Below, piece by piece: positions 1-9,300 of a stretch of 64,000 bases of DNA. The number at the start of each line of letters is the position of its first letter. Positions within the stretch are counted from its first letter, which is position 1. Position numbers and translations under genes: made by a program. The notes beneath the pieces are model-generated. The model saw nothing but the letters and a program-made list of their open reading frames with translations. It did no database searches and had not been told where the DNA came from. The stretch is from Clostridium_I sp963725425 (GTDB lineage: Bacteria; Bacillota; Clostridia; Clostridiales; Clostridiaceae). The DNA is taken from the NCBI GenBank assembly GCA_963725425.1, contig CAVRYJ010000006.1, positions 558,001-622,000 of the forward strand, written 5' to 3'.

Positions 1-1229
1 AACAATGTTTTCATGATAATTTATAGCTATATCAATTTTTTTATTGCTTCCTCTTGCATAGGCACCTAAATTTATCAGATCCTCAGAATTTTTATAAGTT
101 GCTAAAAGTTCTCTTGCTTCTCCTGCAGCTTTTTTGTGCTTATCATCAGCAACTTCGGACATAAGCCTACTTATACTTGCCAAAACGTCAATGGCCGGAT
201 AATGGTTTTTTGAAGCAAGATCTCTGGAGAGAACTATATGACCATCTAGAATACCTCTCACAGCATCTGCAATTGGTTCATTGAAATCATCACCATCAAC
301 AAGTACAGTATAAAAGGCTGTAATTGATCCTCTATCGGACATACCCGATCTTTCCATGAGTTTAGGTAGCATTGCAAAAACAGATGGAGTATATCCTTTA
401 GTGGCTGGTGGCTCTCCTATAGCAAGCCCTACTTCTCTTTGTGCCATAGCAAATCTAGTAACAGAGTCCATCATTAAAATGACTTTTTTGCCTTTATCTC
501 TAAAATACTCTGCTATAGCAGTCGCCGTAAATGCGCCTTTAATTCTAACTAAAGCTGGTTTATCTGAAGTAGCACAAACTACTATGGATTTTTTCATACC
601 TTCTTCTCCAAGATCTTTTTCAATAAAATCTCGTACTTCTCGTCCTCTTTCTCCAATAAGCCCTATAACAATAACATCTGCCTTAGCTTCTCTTGCAATC
701 ATACCAAGTGTAGTACTTTTTCCAACACCACTGCCTGCAAAAATACCAATTCTTTGACCTTCTCCACAAGTTAAAAAGCCATCAATTGCTCTTACTCCTG
801 TTGGCATTACACTATCAATCCTTCTCCTCTTTAAAGGATCCGGTGGACTACTATCCATATTGTACATAGTTCCTTGGAAATTTTTGCGTCACCTAGAGGC
901 TTTCCAAGACCATCTAGGACTTTTCCAAACAAATTTTCTGAGCATGCAACGCTAAGTTGTTTTCCAGTAGGAAGTACTTTACAGCCTGGTGATATTCCTA
1001 CTAGTTCTCCAAGCGGCATAAGAATAACATTTTTTTCCTTAAAACCAACAACTTCACATTCTATAACTAGATTCTTCTCATTATAAATTTTGCACACTTC
1101 ACCAACAAAAGCTTTTATTCCTTCAGCTTCTATAGTAAGCCCAATTACTTTACTAACCATACCTTCATTGTACATTGTATTACACTCTTCTACTCTTTCA
1201 GTTAAAGTATCAAAATTTAATGAAATCAT
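1..1229 (-). CDS. fliI: Flagellar export ATPase FliI, partial and frameshifted
   Basis: FliI is the ATPase of the flagellar type III export apparatus and works in the cytoplasm with FliH and FliJ. The first ~115 residues read from an ATG at 1229, with TAGGAG just upstream. The rest is in another frame: PPDPLKRRR at 820-846, Walker A GSGVGKST at 712-735 and GLIGERGREV near 625-665. The frame changes near 881-885, where a coding-strand run of five A's would need six. The gene runs off the left edge. It is the last visible gene of the flgB-fliI operon. I read the break as a likely base-calling error because both halves are otherwise well conserved. Confidence 0.9.
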
Positions 1230-1247
1230 AATAATAACTCCTATAAA

Positions 1248-2012
1248 TCATTTTCTCAAAAGTTCTTCTTTAATCTTATCCATGCCTATGTCGATTCCAA
1301 CTTGTGTTTTTCCATTGTTTTTCTCAATAGTTGCTTTATCATCGTCCAAACAATTGTCTTCAATAATAATTATTTCCCCTGCTACAGGAAGCTTTTTCTT
1401 CCATAGTTGTGCTGCTTCAGTAACTGAATTATAATGTAGCCTATTGCATTTAATAATTATAAGTTCACTATTTTTTGATTTTTCAACGGCGGAATAAATC
1501 ATATCATTAATTCCATCTTCATCTTTAACTATCTTATTTAAAATGTGACCAGCTATGGAAAATGCTAATTTTTTAATTTGTTCTTCTTGATCAATAATAT
1601 ATTTCTCATATTGAGATTTAGCACTACTCATTAAATTGGAAGCGTTTAATTCAGCTAAAGATTTAAAGTTTTCAACTTCAATTTTACCTTTTGTTACTGT
1701 TTCCTCGTAGGCTTTGTTAAATCCCTCTTGTTTTCCTTCTTCAAAACCTTTTTCAAATGCTTTTTTTTCAATATCCTGTGATTCTTCTATTGCTTGGTTC
1801 CTTAAATTTTCTGCAGTGCTTTTAGCGTTTTCAATAAATGTATTTGCGATTCTATCTACGCCCTGAAACATTTCACTACCACTTTGCTTCAATATATCCT
1901 CTATATCTGAAATAGACTGCTCTTTTATTTCCATATTCCCAGCTGTAATTATTTCTTTATTACCATTTTGAATTATTTTTGTATTTTTAATTACACTAGA
2001 GGATAATAGCAT
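1248..2012 (-). CDS. fliH: Flagellar export ATPase regulator FliH
   Basis: FliH binds and restrains the export ATPase FliI and tethers it to the C-ring. The protein has the family layout: a variable N-terminus, a long charged coiled coil (about residues 60-150, rich in E, K and A, with a GF.EG..EG..KA repeat near 90-110) and a conserved C-terminal domain. I chose the ATG at 2012 because AGAGGTGG lies 5 bases upstream; an in-frame GTG at 2021 sits inside that ribosome site. The start overlaps the 3' end of fliG, which suggests translational coupling. Assignment rests on composition and its place between fliG and fliI, since FliH is poorly conserved. Confidence 0.85.
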   Translation of the reverse strand: MLLSSSVIKNTKIIQNGNKEIITAGNMEIKEQSISDIEDILKQSGSEMFQGVDRIANTFIENAKSTAENLRNQAIEESQDIEKKAFEKGFEEGKQEGFNKAYEETVTKGKIEVENFKSLAELNASNLMSSAKSQYEKYIIDQEEQIKKLAFSIAGHILNKIVKDEDGINDMIYSAVEKSKNSELIIIKCNRLHYNSVTEAAQLWKKKLPVAGEIIIIEDNCLDDDKATIEKNNGKTQVGIDIGMDKIKEELLRK

Positions 2013-3009
2013 CTTCTCCACCTCTTGAAAGTACTATTTCACCTGATTCGTCAAGCCTTCTAATTACACCAACAATTTTTTGCTGTGCTTTTTCCACATC
2101 CATAAGTCTTACAGGTCCAAGGAATTCTATATCCTCTTTTAATGAGGCTGAAGCTCTCTTTGATTGATTCCTGTAAATAGCATCTCCAACCTCATCAGAA
2201 CAGCCTTTAAGTGCCAATGCCAATTCCTTACTTTCGACTTCTCTAAGAACTCTTTGAATTGCAACATCATCCAAGGTAATAATATCCTCAAATACAAACA
2301 TAGATTCCTTAACCTGTTCAGCAATCTCAGGATCCTGTTTTTCAAGTCCCTCAGTGATGTTTTTCTCAGTTGTTCTGTCAACTTGGTTTAGTATATCTAC
2401 TATCCTTTCAACACCACCAAGCACAGTTACATCAGCTCTTACCACAGATGATAATTTACTATTTAAAACTTTTTCAATTTCCTTTATTACCATAGGTGAT
2501 GTATTACTCATTGTTGCAATTCTATAAGCCACATCACTTTGTAAATCTTCTGGCAATGATGACATGATTTGTCCAGCCCTATCTGCTTGTAAATAGCATA
2601 ATATTAGTGCTATAGTTTGAGGATGTTCATTTCCTATTACGTTTAAAAGTTGATGTGCATCTGCCTTCCTTGCAATAGCAAATGGTCTGTATTGTTCTGT
2701 TGCTTCTACTACTTTATCTAATATTTCTTTTGCTCTTTGACTGCCAAGTGCTTTTGAAAGCAAATCCTTTGCGTAGTCAAGTCCTCCTTCGCTTAAATAT
2801 TCCTTTGCCTTGTTCATTTCTATAAATTCCTTGAAAATTTCATTTTTCTGCTCAGGTTTTACAGAAGTAATATTGGCTATTTCATAAGTTATCTTCTGTA
2901 TCTCCTTCTCTGGAAGTTTTTTTATAATTCCTGCTGATGCCTCTGGCCCCAAAGTGATGAACAGTATAGCAGCTTTTTGAACTCCACTCAATTTTCCTTC
3001 TTTAGGCAT
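1996..3009 (-). CDS. fliG: Flagellar motor switch protein FliG
   Basis: FliG forms the upper C-ring, binds FliF and carries the charged C-terminal torque helix that meets the stator. About 337 residues, normal for the family. The middle domain has the EHPQTIALIL motif and the C-terminal domain has the expected run of charged residues (QKIVGVIRRLDESGEI). ATG at 3009 is preferred over the upstream ATG at 3027 because GAGAGGTGAT lies about 8 bases in front of it. The first start would overlap fliF; the chosen one leaves a short gap. Confidence 0.95.
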   Translation of the reverse strand: MPKEGKLSGVQKAAILFITLGPEASAGIIKKLPEKEIQKITYEIANITSVKPEQKNEIFKEFIEMNKAKEYLSEGGLDYAKDLLSKALGSQRAKEILDKVVEATEQYRPFAIARKADAHQLLNVIGNEHPQTIALILCYLQADRAGQIMSSLPEDLQSDVAYRIATMSNTSPMVIKEIEKVLNSKLSSVVRADVTVLGGVERIVDILNQVDRTTEKNITEGLEKQDPEIAEQVKESMFVFEDIITLDDVAIQRVLREVESKELALALKGCSDEVGDAIYRNQSKRASASLKEDIEFLGPVRLMDVEKAQQKIVGVIRRLDESGEIVLSRGGEDAIIL

Positions 3010-3016
3010 TGCACTA

Positions 3017-4624
3017 TCACCTCTCATCCTCTGAAATCCATGATTTAACTACATCAGCAACCTGTTCTGGCTTACTAGTAGCATAGTTTCTTATTTCTTT
3101 TTCCATATGTGACTTTTCATTATTGCCTTCAAATTCAATAGGCGCATACTTTATCTGCTTAGTCCTATCTATATCGTCCCCAATTAGTTCATCAAGACCA
3201 TCTTCGTCTTCTTCATATTCATCTTCTTCTTTATTTTTTCTTCTCTTTACTAAGAAAACTATAAGTCCGATAATAGCTATAAGTCCAATCACTGATCCAA
3301 TTATAATATTTCTAATAAGAGCATTCTTTTGCTGCTGTTGCTGTGCTGTATTCATGGCAGTTTGTGCCTTTTGTGCAGCCTGTTGCAAACTTGTATCAAA
3401 TGCTAATCCTTCTATACTTACGGTATCTCCTCTTTGTGGGTTTATGCCTACTGCTTGGCTAACAATATTATTAATGGAAGTTTGTGTTGTATTACTCACT
3501 TTTCCATCCACCACCACTGATACCGTCAGCCTGTTTATGTCACCTGGAGAAGTTACAGTTTTAGTTTCTGTTTTTGAAGTATCATAATTTTTAGTTACGT
3601 CTGTACTTGTTGCCGCTCCACTAGCTGAAGTAGAGTTTGAATTAACTATCTGATTTGATGAATTATTATTACTAACTGGGCTTCCACCTGTGGCAGCATT
3701 TCCATTAGGAGTTACAGTGTTTGTCTCATGTTCACTTACCACAACTGGATTTTGTTCCGTGGTTGAATCTTGCTGCACCGCATTGAAGTTCATATCTGCA
3801 TGTACCTGAACTTTGACCTTATCCGTACCGTATATTGGTTCCAATTGATTTAATACCTTTTCCTGAAGTTCTGTTTCCTCTTTTTCTTCAATTGCGCTTC
3901 TAGCTGCTGTAGTATCAGAAATATCTGTACTGTCACCAGTGCTATCACTAAGTCCAGCACTTAGAAGTTTCATATTATCATCAACAACTTGGATATTTTT
4001 AGTAGGCAAGTTCTTAACTGCACCAGATATCAAAGCAACAATTGCCTTAACTTGACTAGTGGATAAACTTTGACCAGAATTTAACTTTAAAAAAACAGAT
4101 GCCGTAGCAGGTGATGAATCTGTTACAAAAACAGAATCATCTGGCATTACAAGTTCTACTCTTGCATCAGCCACCTGAGGGAAACTTTTTATAGTTCTCT
4201 CGATTTCCCCTTCTAGTGCCCTTTGATATTGCACATTAAACTGTTGATCCGTCATTCCAAGCTGATTACTAGTACTATCAAATAATTCAAAACCAGTGCT
4301 ACCATCCTTAATTAATGGAGCATATTCAAGTCTAAGATCATCCACATTGGCTTCAGGCACCGAAATTGTGTTTGTAGTAGAATCCACCGTATATGCAATT
4401 TTATCTGATTTCAATTTAGCTATAACCGTTGATGCATCAGTTGAATCCATTTTTGAAAACAATATTCCATATTTCGTACTTGTTAAAGAAGTAGTAGCCA
4501 CTGCTGCCGCTGCTATAACTGCTATAACTAATATTGTTAAAACTATTTTTTTCGTATTACTGAGCCCAAGCCATTTATCCTTTAGGTTCTTAATACCCTC
4601 TAAGAGCTTATTCATCTTTTGCAC
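3017..4624 (-). CDS. fliF: Flagellar MS-ring protein FliF
   Basis: FliF builds the membrane MS-ring on which rotor and export gate assemble. It has 535 residues with one transmembrane helix near residues 25-47 and a second near 440-465, followed by a basic and then strongly acidic tail that binds FliG. Between them is a YscJ/FliF-type ring domain (FPQVADARVELVMP near 150) and a long Ser/Thr/Asn-rich periplasmic-side linker typical of FliF. It sits directly after fliE and before fliG with gaps of only a few bases. Confidence 0.95.
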   Translation of the reverse strand: MQKMNKLLEGIKNLKDKWLGLSNTKKIVLTILVIAVIAAAAVATTSLTSTKYGILFSKMDSTDASTVIAKLKSDKIAYTVDSTTNTISVPEANVDDLRLEYAPLIKDGSTGFELFDSTSNQLGMTDQQFNVQYQRALEGEIERTIKSFPQVADARVELVMPDDSVFVTDSSPATASVFLKLNSGQSLSTSQVKAIVALISGAVKNLPTKNIQVVDDNMKLLSAGLSDSTGDSTDISDTTAARSAIEEKEETELQEKVLNQLEPIYGTDKVKVQVHADMNFNAVQQDSTTEQNPVVVSEHETNTVTPNGNAATGGSPVSNNNSSNQIVNSNSTSASGAATSTDVTKNYDTSKTETKTVTSPGDINRLTVSVVVDGKVSNTTQTSINNIVSQAVGINPQRGDTVSIEGLAFDTSLQQAAQKAQTAMNTAQQQQQKNALIRNIIIGSVIGLIAIIGLIVFLVKRRKNKEEDEYEEDEDGLDELIGDDIDRTKQIKYAPIEFEGNNEKSHMEKEIRNYATSKPEQVADVVKSWISEDER

Positions 4625-4630
4625 TCCCTA

Positions 4631-4960
4631 CTATACTTGGATTTTATTTAATTCCTGATATGCATCAAGCAATTTATTTCTAACTTGAACAGCCATATCA
4701 AGTGACATTCCAGCTTCTGAAGTAGAGAGCATTACCTGCTGGATGTCTACGTCTTTGCCTTGAATAAACTGTGTTGTAGTATTATCAGCACTTACTTGCT
4801 GATCATTAACATTTCCAAGCTGTTGTTTTAATATAGATGCAAAATCAACGCTTCCCGCTGCAGGTGTTTGGCTACTGCTTCCATCATCTGCTGATACACT
4901 GCTTGTACTTGGTAATATACTACTAGTTGGTATAAATTGATTTATATTCACTAACTTCAC
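4631..4960 (-). CDS. fliE: Flagellar hook-basal body protein FliE
   Basis: FliE links the MS-ring to the proximal rod. The 109-residue protein has a low-complexity Ser-rich N-terminal third and the conserved C-terminal half (STSEAGMSLDMAVQVRNKLL) that defines the family. It lies 2 bases after flgC and 6 bases before fliF in the usual flgB-flgC-fliE-fliF order. Confidence 0.93.
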   Translation of the reverse strand: MKLVNINQFIPTSSILPSTSSVSADDGSSSQTPAAGSVDFASILKQQLGNVNDQQVSADNTTTQFIQGKDVDIQQVMLSTSEAGMSLDMAVQVRNKLLDAYQELNKIQV

Positions 4961-4962
4961 TC

Positions 4963-5397
4963 CTATTTTCCAATTTGTAATGCTGAGCCAAACATAGTTT
5001 TCTCTGCACCCATTACACTTACATCTGCCTGATATGCCCTAGTAGATGATATCAAGTCCGCCATTTCATTTAGTATATTTACATTTGGCATGGTAACATA
5101 TCCAGCAGCATTTGCATCCGGATTCGAAGGATCGTACTCTTGGGGTAGGGGTGACTTATCATCTACAATTCCCACTGCCTTCACACCTTTTAATTCATCT
5201 TGAACTTGTCCAGTATCAGGATTCAAACTTTTATCTAAGTTCTCTTGAAATACTGCAATTTTTCTTATGTATGGCTGACCAGGTACGTCACTTCTAGTTG
5301 TATCCACATTGGCTATATTAGAAGAAATAGTATCCATTCTTAGACTTTCAGCAGAAAGACCACTAGCACTAATGTTTAATGAATCAAATGCGTTCAT
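4963..5397 (-). CDS. flgC: Flagellar basal-body rod protein FlgC
   Basis: FlgC is a proximal rod subunit. The 144-residue protein shows the N-terminal rod signature (LNISASGLSAESLRMDTI, then SSNIANVDT) and the C-terminal DLISSTRAYQADV motif shared by rod, hook and hook-filament proteins. It is separated from flgB by 3 bases and from fliE by 2 bases, so the three are surely co-transcribed. Confidence 0.95.
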   Translation of the reverse strand: MNAFDSLNISASGLSAESLRMDTISSNIANVDTTRSDVPGQPYIRKIAVFQENLDKSLNPDTGQVQDELKGVKAVGIVDDKSPLPQEYDPSNPDANAAGYVTMPNVNILNEMADLISSTRAYQADVSVMGAEKTMFGSALQIGK

Positions 5398-5400
5398 TTA

Positions 5401-5808
5401 TCAATTACCTCCTCCAGTTATAGCGTATTTTTCCATGGTTATTCTACTACTTGCTTGATTTGCTAATGCTTCATACATAAGAGTATTTTTTGCTTGATTG
5501 GACATTTCCGAGTTGATGTCTACATTATTGCCATCACTATTCATGCTTGTGCTATTATCTTGTACAACATTAATAGAACCATACGCATTTCCAGCATCTA
5601 AATGTTTGGGATTGTCTTTTTTCATGGTTATATTATCCGCGGTATTATTCAGAGTATCTTCAAATGTAACATAACTGCCTTTAAAATCATCTGTGTTCAC
5701 ATTAGCTATATTGTTTGCTATAACTTCTCCTCTTGTACTGCTTGCATTTAATGCCTGTTTTATCAAATCATAAGTAGATCCATTTTGAGATATACCACTT
5801 GTCGACAT
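5401..5808 (-). CDS. flgB: Flagellar basal-body rod protein FlgB
   Basis: FlgB is the first proximal rod subunit. The 135-residue protein has the rod motif GEVIANNIANVNTDDFKG near residues 27-44 and the C-terminal region MYEALANQASSRITMEKYAI. It is the first gene of the basal-body operon reading leftward; the 5' side is a 685-base AT-rich gap, so the operon promoter should lie there. Confidence 0.95.
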   Translation of the reverse strand: MSTSGISQNGSTYDLIKQALNASSTRGEVIANNIANVNTDDFKGSYVTFEDTLNNTADNITMKKDNPKHLDAGNAYGSINVVQDNSTSMNSDGNNVDINSEMSNQAKNTLMYEALANQASSRITMEKYAITGGGN

Positions 5809-5936
5809 AGAATCAGCTCCTATTTTATTAATTAGACAATTATAATTGTATTTTTCTTTTTCGTATAAATGTTTAATTTAGTATTTTAATTAAATTCAAA
5901 TGTTCATCCAATAAATATTATATAATATGGATTGCA

Positions 5937-5968
5937 ATTATACAATATTTTCTTTTATTTAATGTCAA
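5937..5968 (-). promoter_or_regulatory. Possible sigma-A promoter of flgB operon
   Basis: On the minus strand TTGACA (5968-5963) is followed 20 bases later by TATAAT (5942-5937); with a 17-base spacer the -10 would be TTGTAT. Neither combination is ideal, but this is the best candidate in the gap upstream of flgB. I saw no TAAA-N15-CGAT site of the kind used by the late flagellar genes, which fits an early (non-sigma-28) basal-body operon. Confidence 0.3.
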
Positions 5969-6493
5969 ATTTTAAAAAAACTAAAACACAGTAATTGTTC
6001 TCATTAATATTTGCTATTTTATTGAGATATTTTACATTTTATTACATTTGAACAAATAATCAATGAAATGTTCAATTCATCATAGTGTTAAAAATAAACA
6101 CCTTTGTTTAATTTTTTGTTATTCATATATAATTATAATTCATTTCTCCATAAAATAAAGCTTTTTTGTTTTTTTTTAAATTTCACACAATTATCTAATT
6201 AAAACACTATATTTAGCAAAATTTTTACATTATTTTCTATATAGTTTTACAAATGTTGTGTGTTACCGCTAACTTATAAAATATTATATGTTATTTTAGA
6301 CAAAAAAAAGAAGACGTCTCAAAATTATAAGAAATTAATTAAATTGAGAGTGAAAATTTGAAAGTTAATGTTGATTTTTTGCGAGAAGAGTGAAGAAAAA
6401 CATCATTAACTCTCAATTTTCAATTCTTAACTTTCTTATTTTTATGGTAGCCCATCTAAATATTTTACATTAAAATCTTTAGTATTCCACTAA
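5969..6493. other. AT-rich gap, no gene seen
   Basis: This stretch between the flgB promoter area and the pseudogene at 6494 is extremely AT-rich with frequent stops in all frames. I saw no ORF, tRNA or riboswitch. In particular I looked for a cyclic-di-GMP riboswitch, which some Clostridium flgB operons carry, and saw nothing GC-rich enough to be one. The only structure is the inverted repeat at 6341-6434. Confidence 0.6.
6341..6434. repeat. Imperfect inverted repeat, MITE-like
   Basis: GTTAATGTTGATTTTTT (from 6364) pairs with AGAAAAACATCATTAAC (to 6410), and further outward an AATTGAGAG-type arm pairs loosely with CTCTCAATT. The result is a hairpin of about 90 bases in otherwise unstructured DNA. 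It resembles small non-coding palindromes in size and composition; whether it recurs in the genome cannot be told from the window. Confidence 0.45.
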
Positions 6494-8012
6494 CTAACAG
6501 TAAACTTCCCAAACCCTTTTATTCCTCTCACCTACACTAATATATTTTTCATTTACAGTTCCTGCTAAACTCTTCTTATTTCTAAAATCAAAAGTCAGGA
6601 GATACCCTTCATCTAAGCCATATTGTTCTAAGTACTCTCCAAGTTGTAGTAATCCTTTATTATTGTATTCTTCTCCATACCATATTTTAAGCTCTAATAT
6701 GTACATTTTTTTCTCGTAAGTTATTACTATATCAAATCTTTTTTCTTCTCCACCTTGCGCTTCTTTAAATGCAAAACCTATACCGTTTATTATTGGACTT
6801 AAAAATGCTAGAAAGATAAGTCTACCATCTGCTTCAAGAAAAGTTTCTCTTTTTTGAGTACTCATGCTTCATAAACTCTTGAAATTTTATAAGTACTTTT
6901 TTTATGTCTAAAGTTCCATCTATATTTATAAAATTTGCTCTATAATTATACTTTGACATTAATGAAGAATTATCGTCTCTTATAGTTTTAAGTGAATTCG
7001 CTACGCTCAGGGTTTCAGATGGGGGTATCAACCTCCCCCACTGAAAGTAGTTAATAACCCCCACCTACGTTCGTCCCTCTCTTAGAGGCAGGGGAAATCT
7101 TTTAAATAGTTATAAGATGGTTGTAAACAAGTTGCTCATATATTCTATTATTTATTCTGCAATTTCCATTTTCTTCTTTTAAAATACCATACATAGTTCC
7201 CAGATTAACTATTTCATCTGTTCTTACATATATAATGTCCTCACCATTTAATACTATTCGTTTTATAAAATCATACAGTTCCCTGTTATTTTCTATGTTT
7301 TTAATCAAAATATCAAAGTTGGTATTACTGTCCATTAAAAGTTTCTTTACAGCTCTATCCATATATTCTTTATGCCATTTTCGTTCATTTTGAGTCATTA
7401 TTTTTTCGCCAATAATTTTACATATCTTACTCACTAGAAATGGATAACCTGAGGTGTAAAAATAAAGTCTTAGTGAAAAATACTCTTTGTCTAAAACTAC
7501 TCCTTTATCATCCACGTAATCATCTAGCATTGTTCCTATGTCATCTTTTGAAAAACTCATATCCACATCAAAATCCGAGGCAATATTCCAAGGACTGTTG
7601 TATTTCTGTTCGTCCTCTGGGCGTATTTTTGCTTTTAGACTTTTTACATCATGTACTCCCGCTAGTATTACACTTTGAAATGTTTTATCTTTTTCCTGCA
7701 TTTCTCAATAAGTACTTATTCCTCAAAAATCCTAAAAAGCTTAAAAACAATTGATTATTACTACTTTTATCCACTTCATCTATCATTAAAATTACTCTTT
7801 TATTCCATTTCACTATAAATTTAGTTATAAATCTGGACAATTCAGCAAAAGATTTTATTTTCCCCTTTTCTGAATCTACATATTCAGCTAAATCTTCATG
7901 CTTAAAAAATAAGCTATCTACTACTATTTCCATAAATGACGTTATAAAACTGTGCTCATTTTCAAAAACTAAATCTCCAATACCTTCAAAACTTATGGAT
8001 ATTACTACATAT
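6494..8012 (-). pseudogene. Decayed AAA-ATPase/PD-(D/E)XK nuclease gene
   Basis: Pieces of one gene are recognisable in order: GFEGIGD-like and Walker B region (VILMIDEVDKSSN, near 7780), VILAGVHDVKSLKAKIRPE (near 7650), then a C-terminal nuclease-like domain (FDIVITYEKKMYILELKIW, near 6690). These match the clostridial AAA-ATPase-like plus DUF1703/PD-(D/E)XK family. The 5' part with Walker A is missing: the frame meets a TAA near 8013 and nothing upstream fits. There are frame changes near 7690 (an extra A in a run) and near 6855, and a hairpin repeat inserted at about 6990-7100. It is therefore a real pseudogene and not only a base-calling victim. In intact relatives the function is uncertain. 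Confidence 0.8.
6990..7100. repeat. Small hairpin element inserted in pseudogene
   Basis: About 110 bases interrupt the pseudogene between the codons for YNHLITI and SLKTIRDD. The insert is GC-richer than its surroundings. It contains a strong hairpin at 7013-7046 (TTTCAG-A-TGGGGG pairing with CCCCCA-CTGAAA) and a smaller one at 7076-7088 (CCTCT-CTT-AGAGG). One edge carries TTCGCTACGCTCA, similar to TCGCTGCGCTCA at 48423-48434 in the palindrome that hosts the IS3 element. Confidence 0.6.
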
Positions 8013-8128
8013 TCATAAGTTTATATTCCTATTTACTTTATCTATAGCAATAAACTTGTGAAACAATTTTATTCTTATCAACCTATATACCATTATATAT
8101 CATGCCAAATTAATAGTAGCTTTCTTTT

Positions 8129-9121
8129 TTATTGTAAGTATCTATTTTTTTCTAGTATAACAATGGCTTTTTTAGAATCATGTGTATTTACTAAAAATGC
8201 CTCTTTTACCATATCATGTTTTGCTTGTTCAACAAAAAAAATGTTTTCACCATAATCTGGAATATACTGCTTTATTTCTTTATCTATTACCTGTAGAGAA
8301 TTTGTTTCAATTTTATAACTTTTAGTCACATATGTCTTAAACATATCAAACCAGATTCCCATAATTACGTATTCAATAACGGGTTTTAATATATTGTAAA
8401 TTTTTTCTTTTTTCATGTTATTTAAATATTTTCTACAAAACGTATTGTTTATGTTAAAATAGTCCAGTTTATTTCCTTTATTAGAAAATGACTCTGGATT
8501 ATCACGATAATAGTATAGCGTTTTATCTACTATCCCAACTCTCTGTATTCGACAATATAATCTATTTAAAAAATCAACATCTTCATACTGTATTTTATCA
8601 ATAAACTCTATTTGAGAATTAATAATAGTGTTTCGCTTATATAATTTGGTCACTATAAAGCCACATACTATAAACATTCTAACTCTATTATCAAAGGATA
8701 CTTCTCCCTCCATTCTTTTATCCCAAAGCATCATGTCCTTATTTTTCCGTTCACTGAAATATCCACATTCAACTAGATCATAATCGTCTTCCATTGCTTT
8801 TTTATACAACAACTCATACATTTCTGGTTTAATGTAATCATCGCTATCAGCAAATGCTATATATTCTCCTGATGCATATTGCAAACCAATATTTCTTGCT
8901 CCTCCAGGACCATGGTTTTCATCTGATTTAATAATAATTACTCTATCTGTATCCTTTTTCTCAAACTTATATAATATTTCTAAGCTATTGTCAGTTGAAC
9001 AATCGTCAACAAAAATAAACTCTATTTCTTTCAATGTTTGTACATATAATGAAGCTATCATTTCTTCTAAATATTTTGCTGCATTATAAACTGGAACAAT
9101 TACAGATACCTTACATTTCAT
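8129..9121 (-). CDS. Family 2 glycosyltransferase
   Basis: This 330-residue protein has a complete GT-A fold N-terminus: SVIVPVYNAAKYLEE at 5-19, the VDDCSTDNS motif near 38-46, GGARNIGLQYASGEYIAFADSDD near 72-94 with the metal-binding DSDD. The C-terminal third is not conserved enough to predict the acceptor. GGGGAG lies 9 bases before the ATG. It lies beyond the terminator of the island's last gene, and an IS begins about 26 bases upstream, so its native promoter may be lost. By context it may act on flagellin glycan; this is inference. Confidence 0.88.
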   Translation of the reverse strand: MKCKVSVIVPVYNAAKYLEEMIASLYVQTLKEIEFIFVDDCSTDNSLEILYKFEKKDTDRVIIIKSDENHGPGGARNIGLQYASGEYIAFADSDDYIKPEMYELLYKKAMEDDYDLVECGYFSERKNKDMMLWDKRMEGEVSFDNRVRMFIVCGFIVTKLYKRNTIINSQIEFIDKIQYEDVDFLNRLYCRIQRVGIVDKTLYYYRDNPESFSNKGNKLDYFNINNTFCRKYLNNMKKEKIYNILKPVIEYVIMGIWFDMFKTYVTKSYKIETNSLQVIDKEIKQYIPDYGENIFFVEQAKHDMVKEAFLVNTHDSKKAIVILEKNRYLQ

Positions 9122-9226
9122 ATTTATTTCTCCCCTACCACATTTGGTAGTGTAAATTTATTTACACTACTTCTTTGATTTTTTCTTTATATATCAAGGG
9201 TTGCAGAGTTTTTTCAACGCAAAAAA

Positions 9227-9298
9227 CAATGACCCCCTAATTTCATGTTATAATTGAATATCTCACCAAACAAAAATGAACATGAAAGGATGTCATTG
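9227..9298 (+). promoter_or_regulatory. Stem-loop sequestering transposase start
   Basis: CAATGAC at 9227-9233 pairs with GTCATTG at 9292-9298, and TTCATG pairs with CATGAA inside it. The distal arm covers the ribosome site (AAAGGATG) just before the TTG start at 9301. Transcription entering from outside would make the whole stem and hide the start, while a promoter within the loop (TATAAT-like at about 9249) would not. Such guards against read-through are known for several ISs; here it is inference. Confidence 0.5.
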
Positions 9299-9300
9299 TC

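Noticed and set aside
3123..3587. Plus-strand frame of 154 codons inside fliF
   Set aside because: Antisense shadow of the acidic and Ser-rich fliF tail; no ribosome site and biased composition. Other plus-strand frames within 1-47000 were dismissed likewise, apart from the transposase.
5809..6493. Cyclic-di-GMP riboswitch upstream of flgB
   Set aside because: Known in some Clostridium flagellar operons, so I looked for it. The region is almost pure A/T with only one weak palindrome and lacks the conserved GC-rich junctions.
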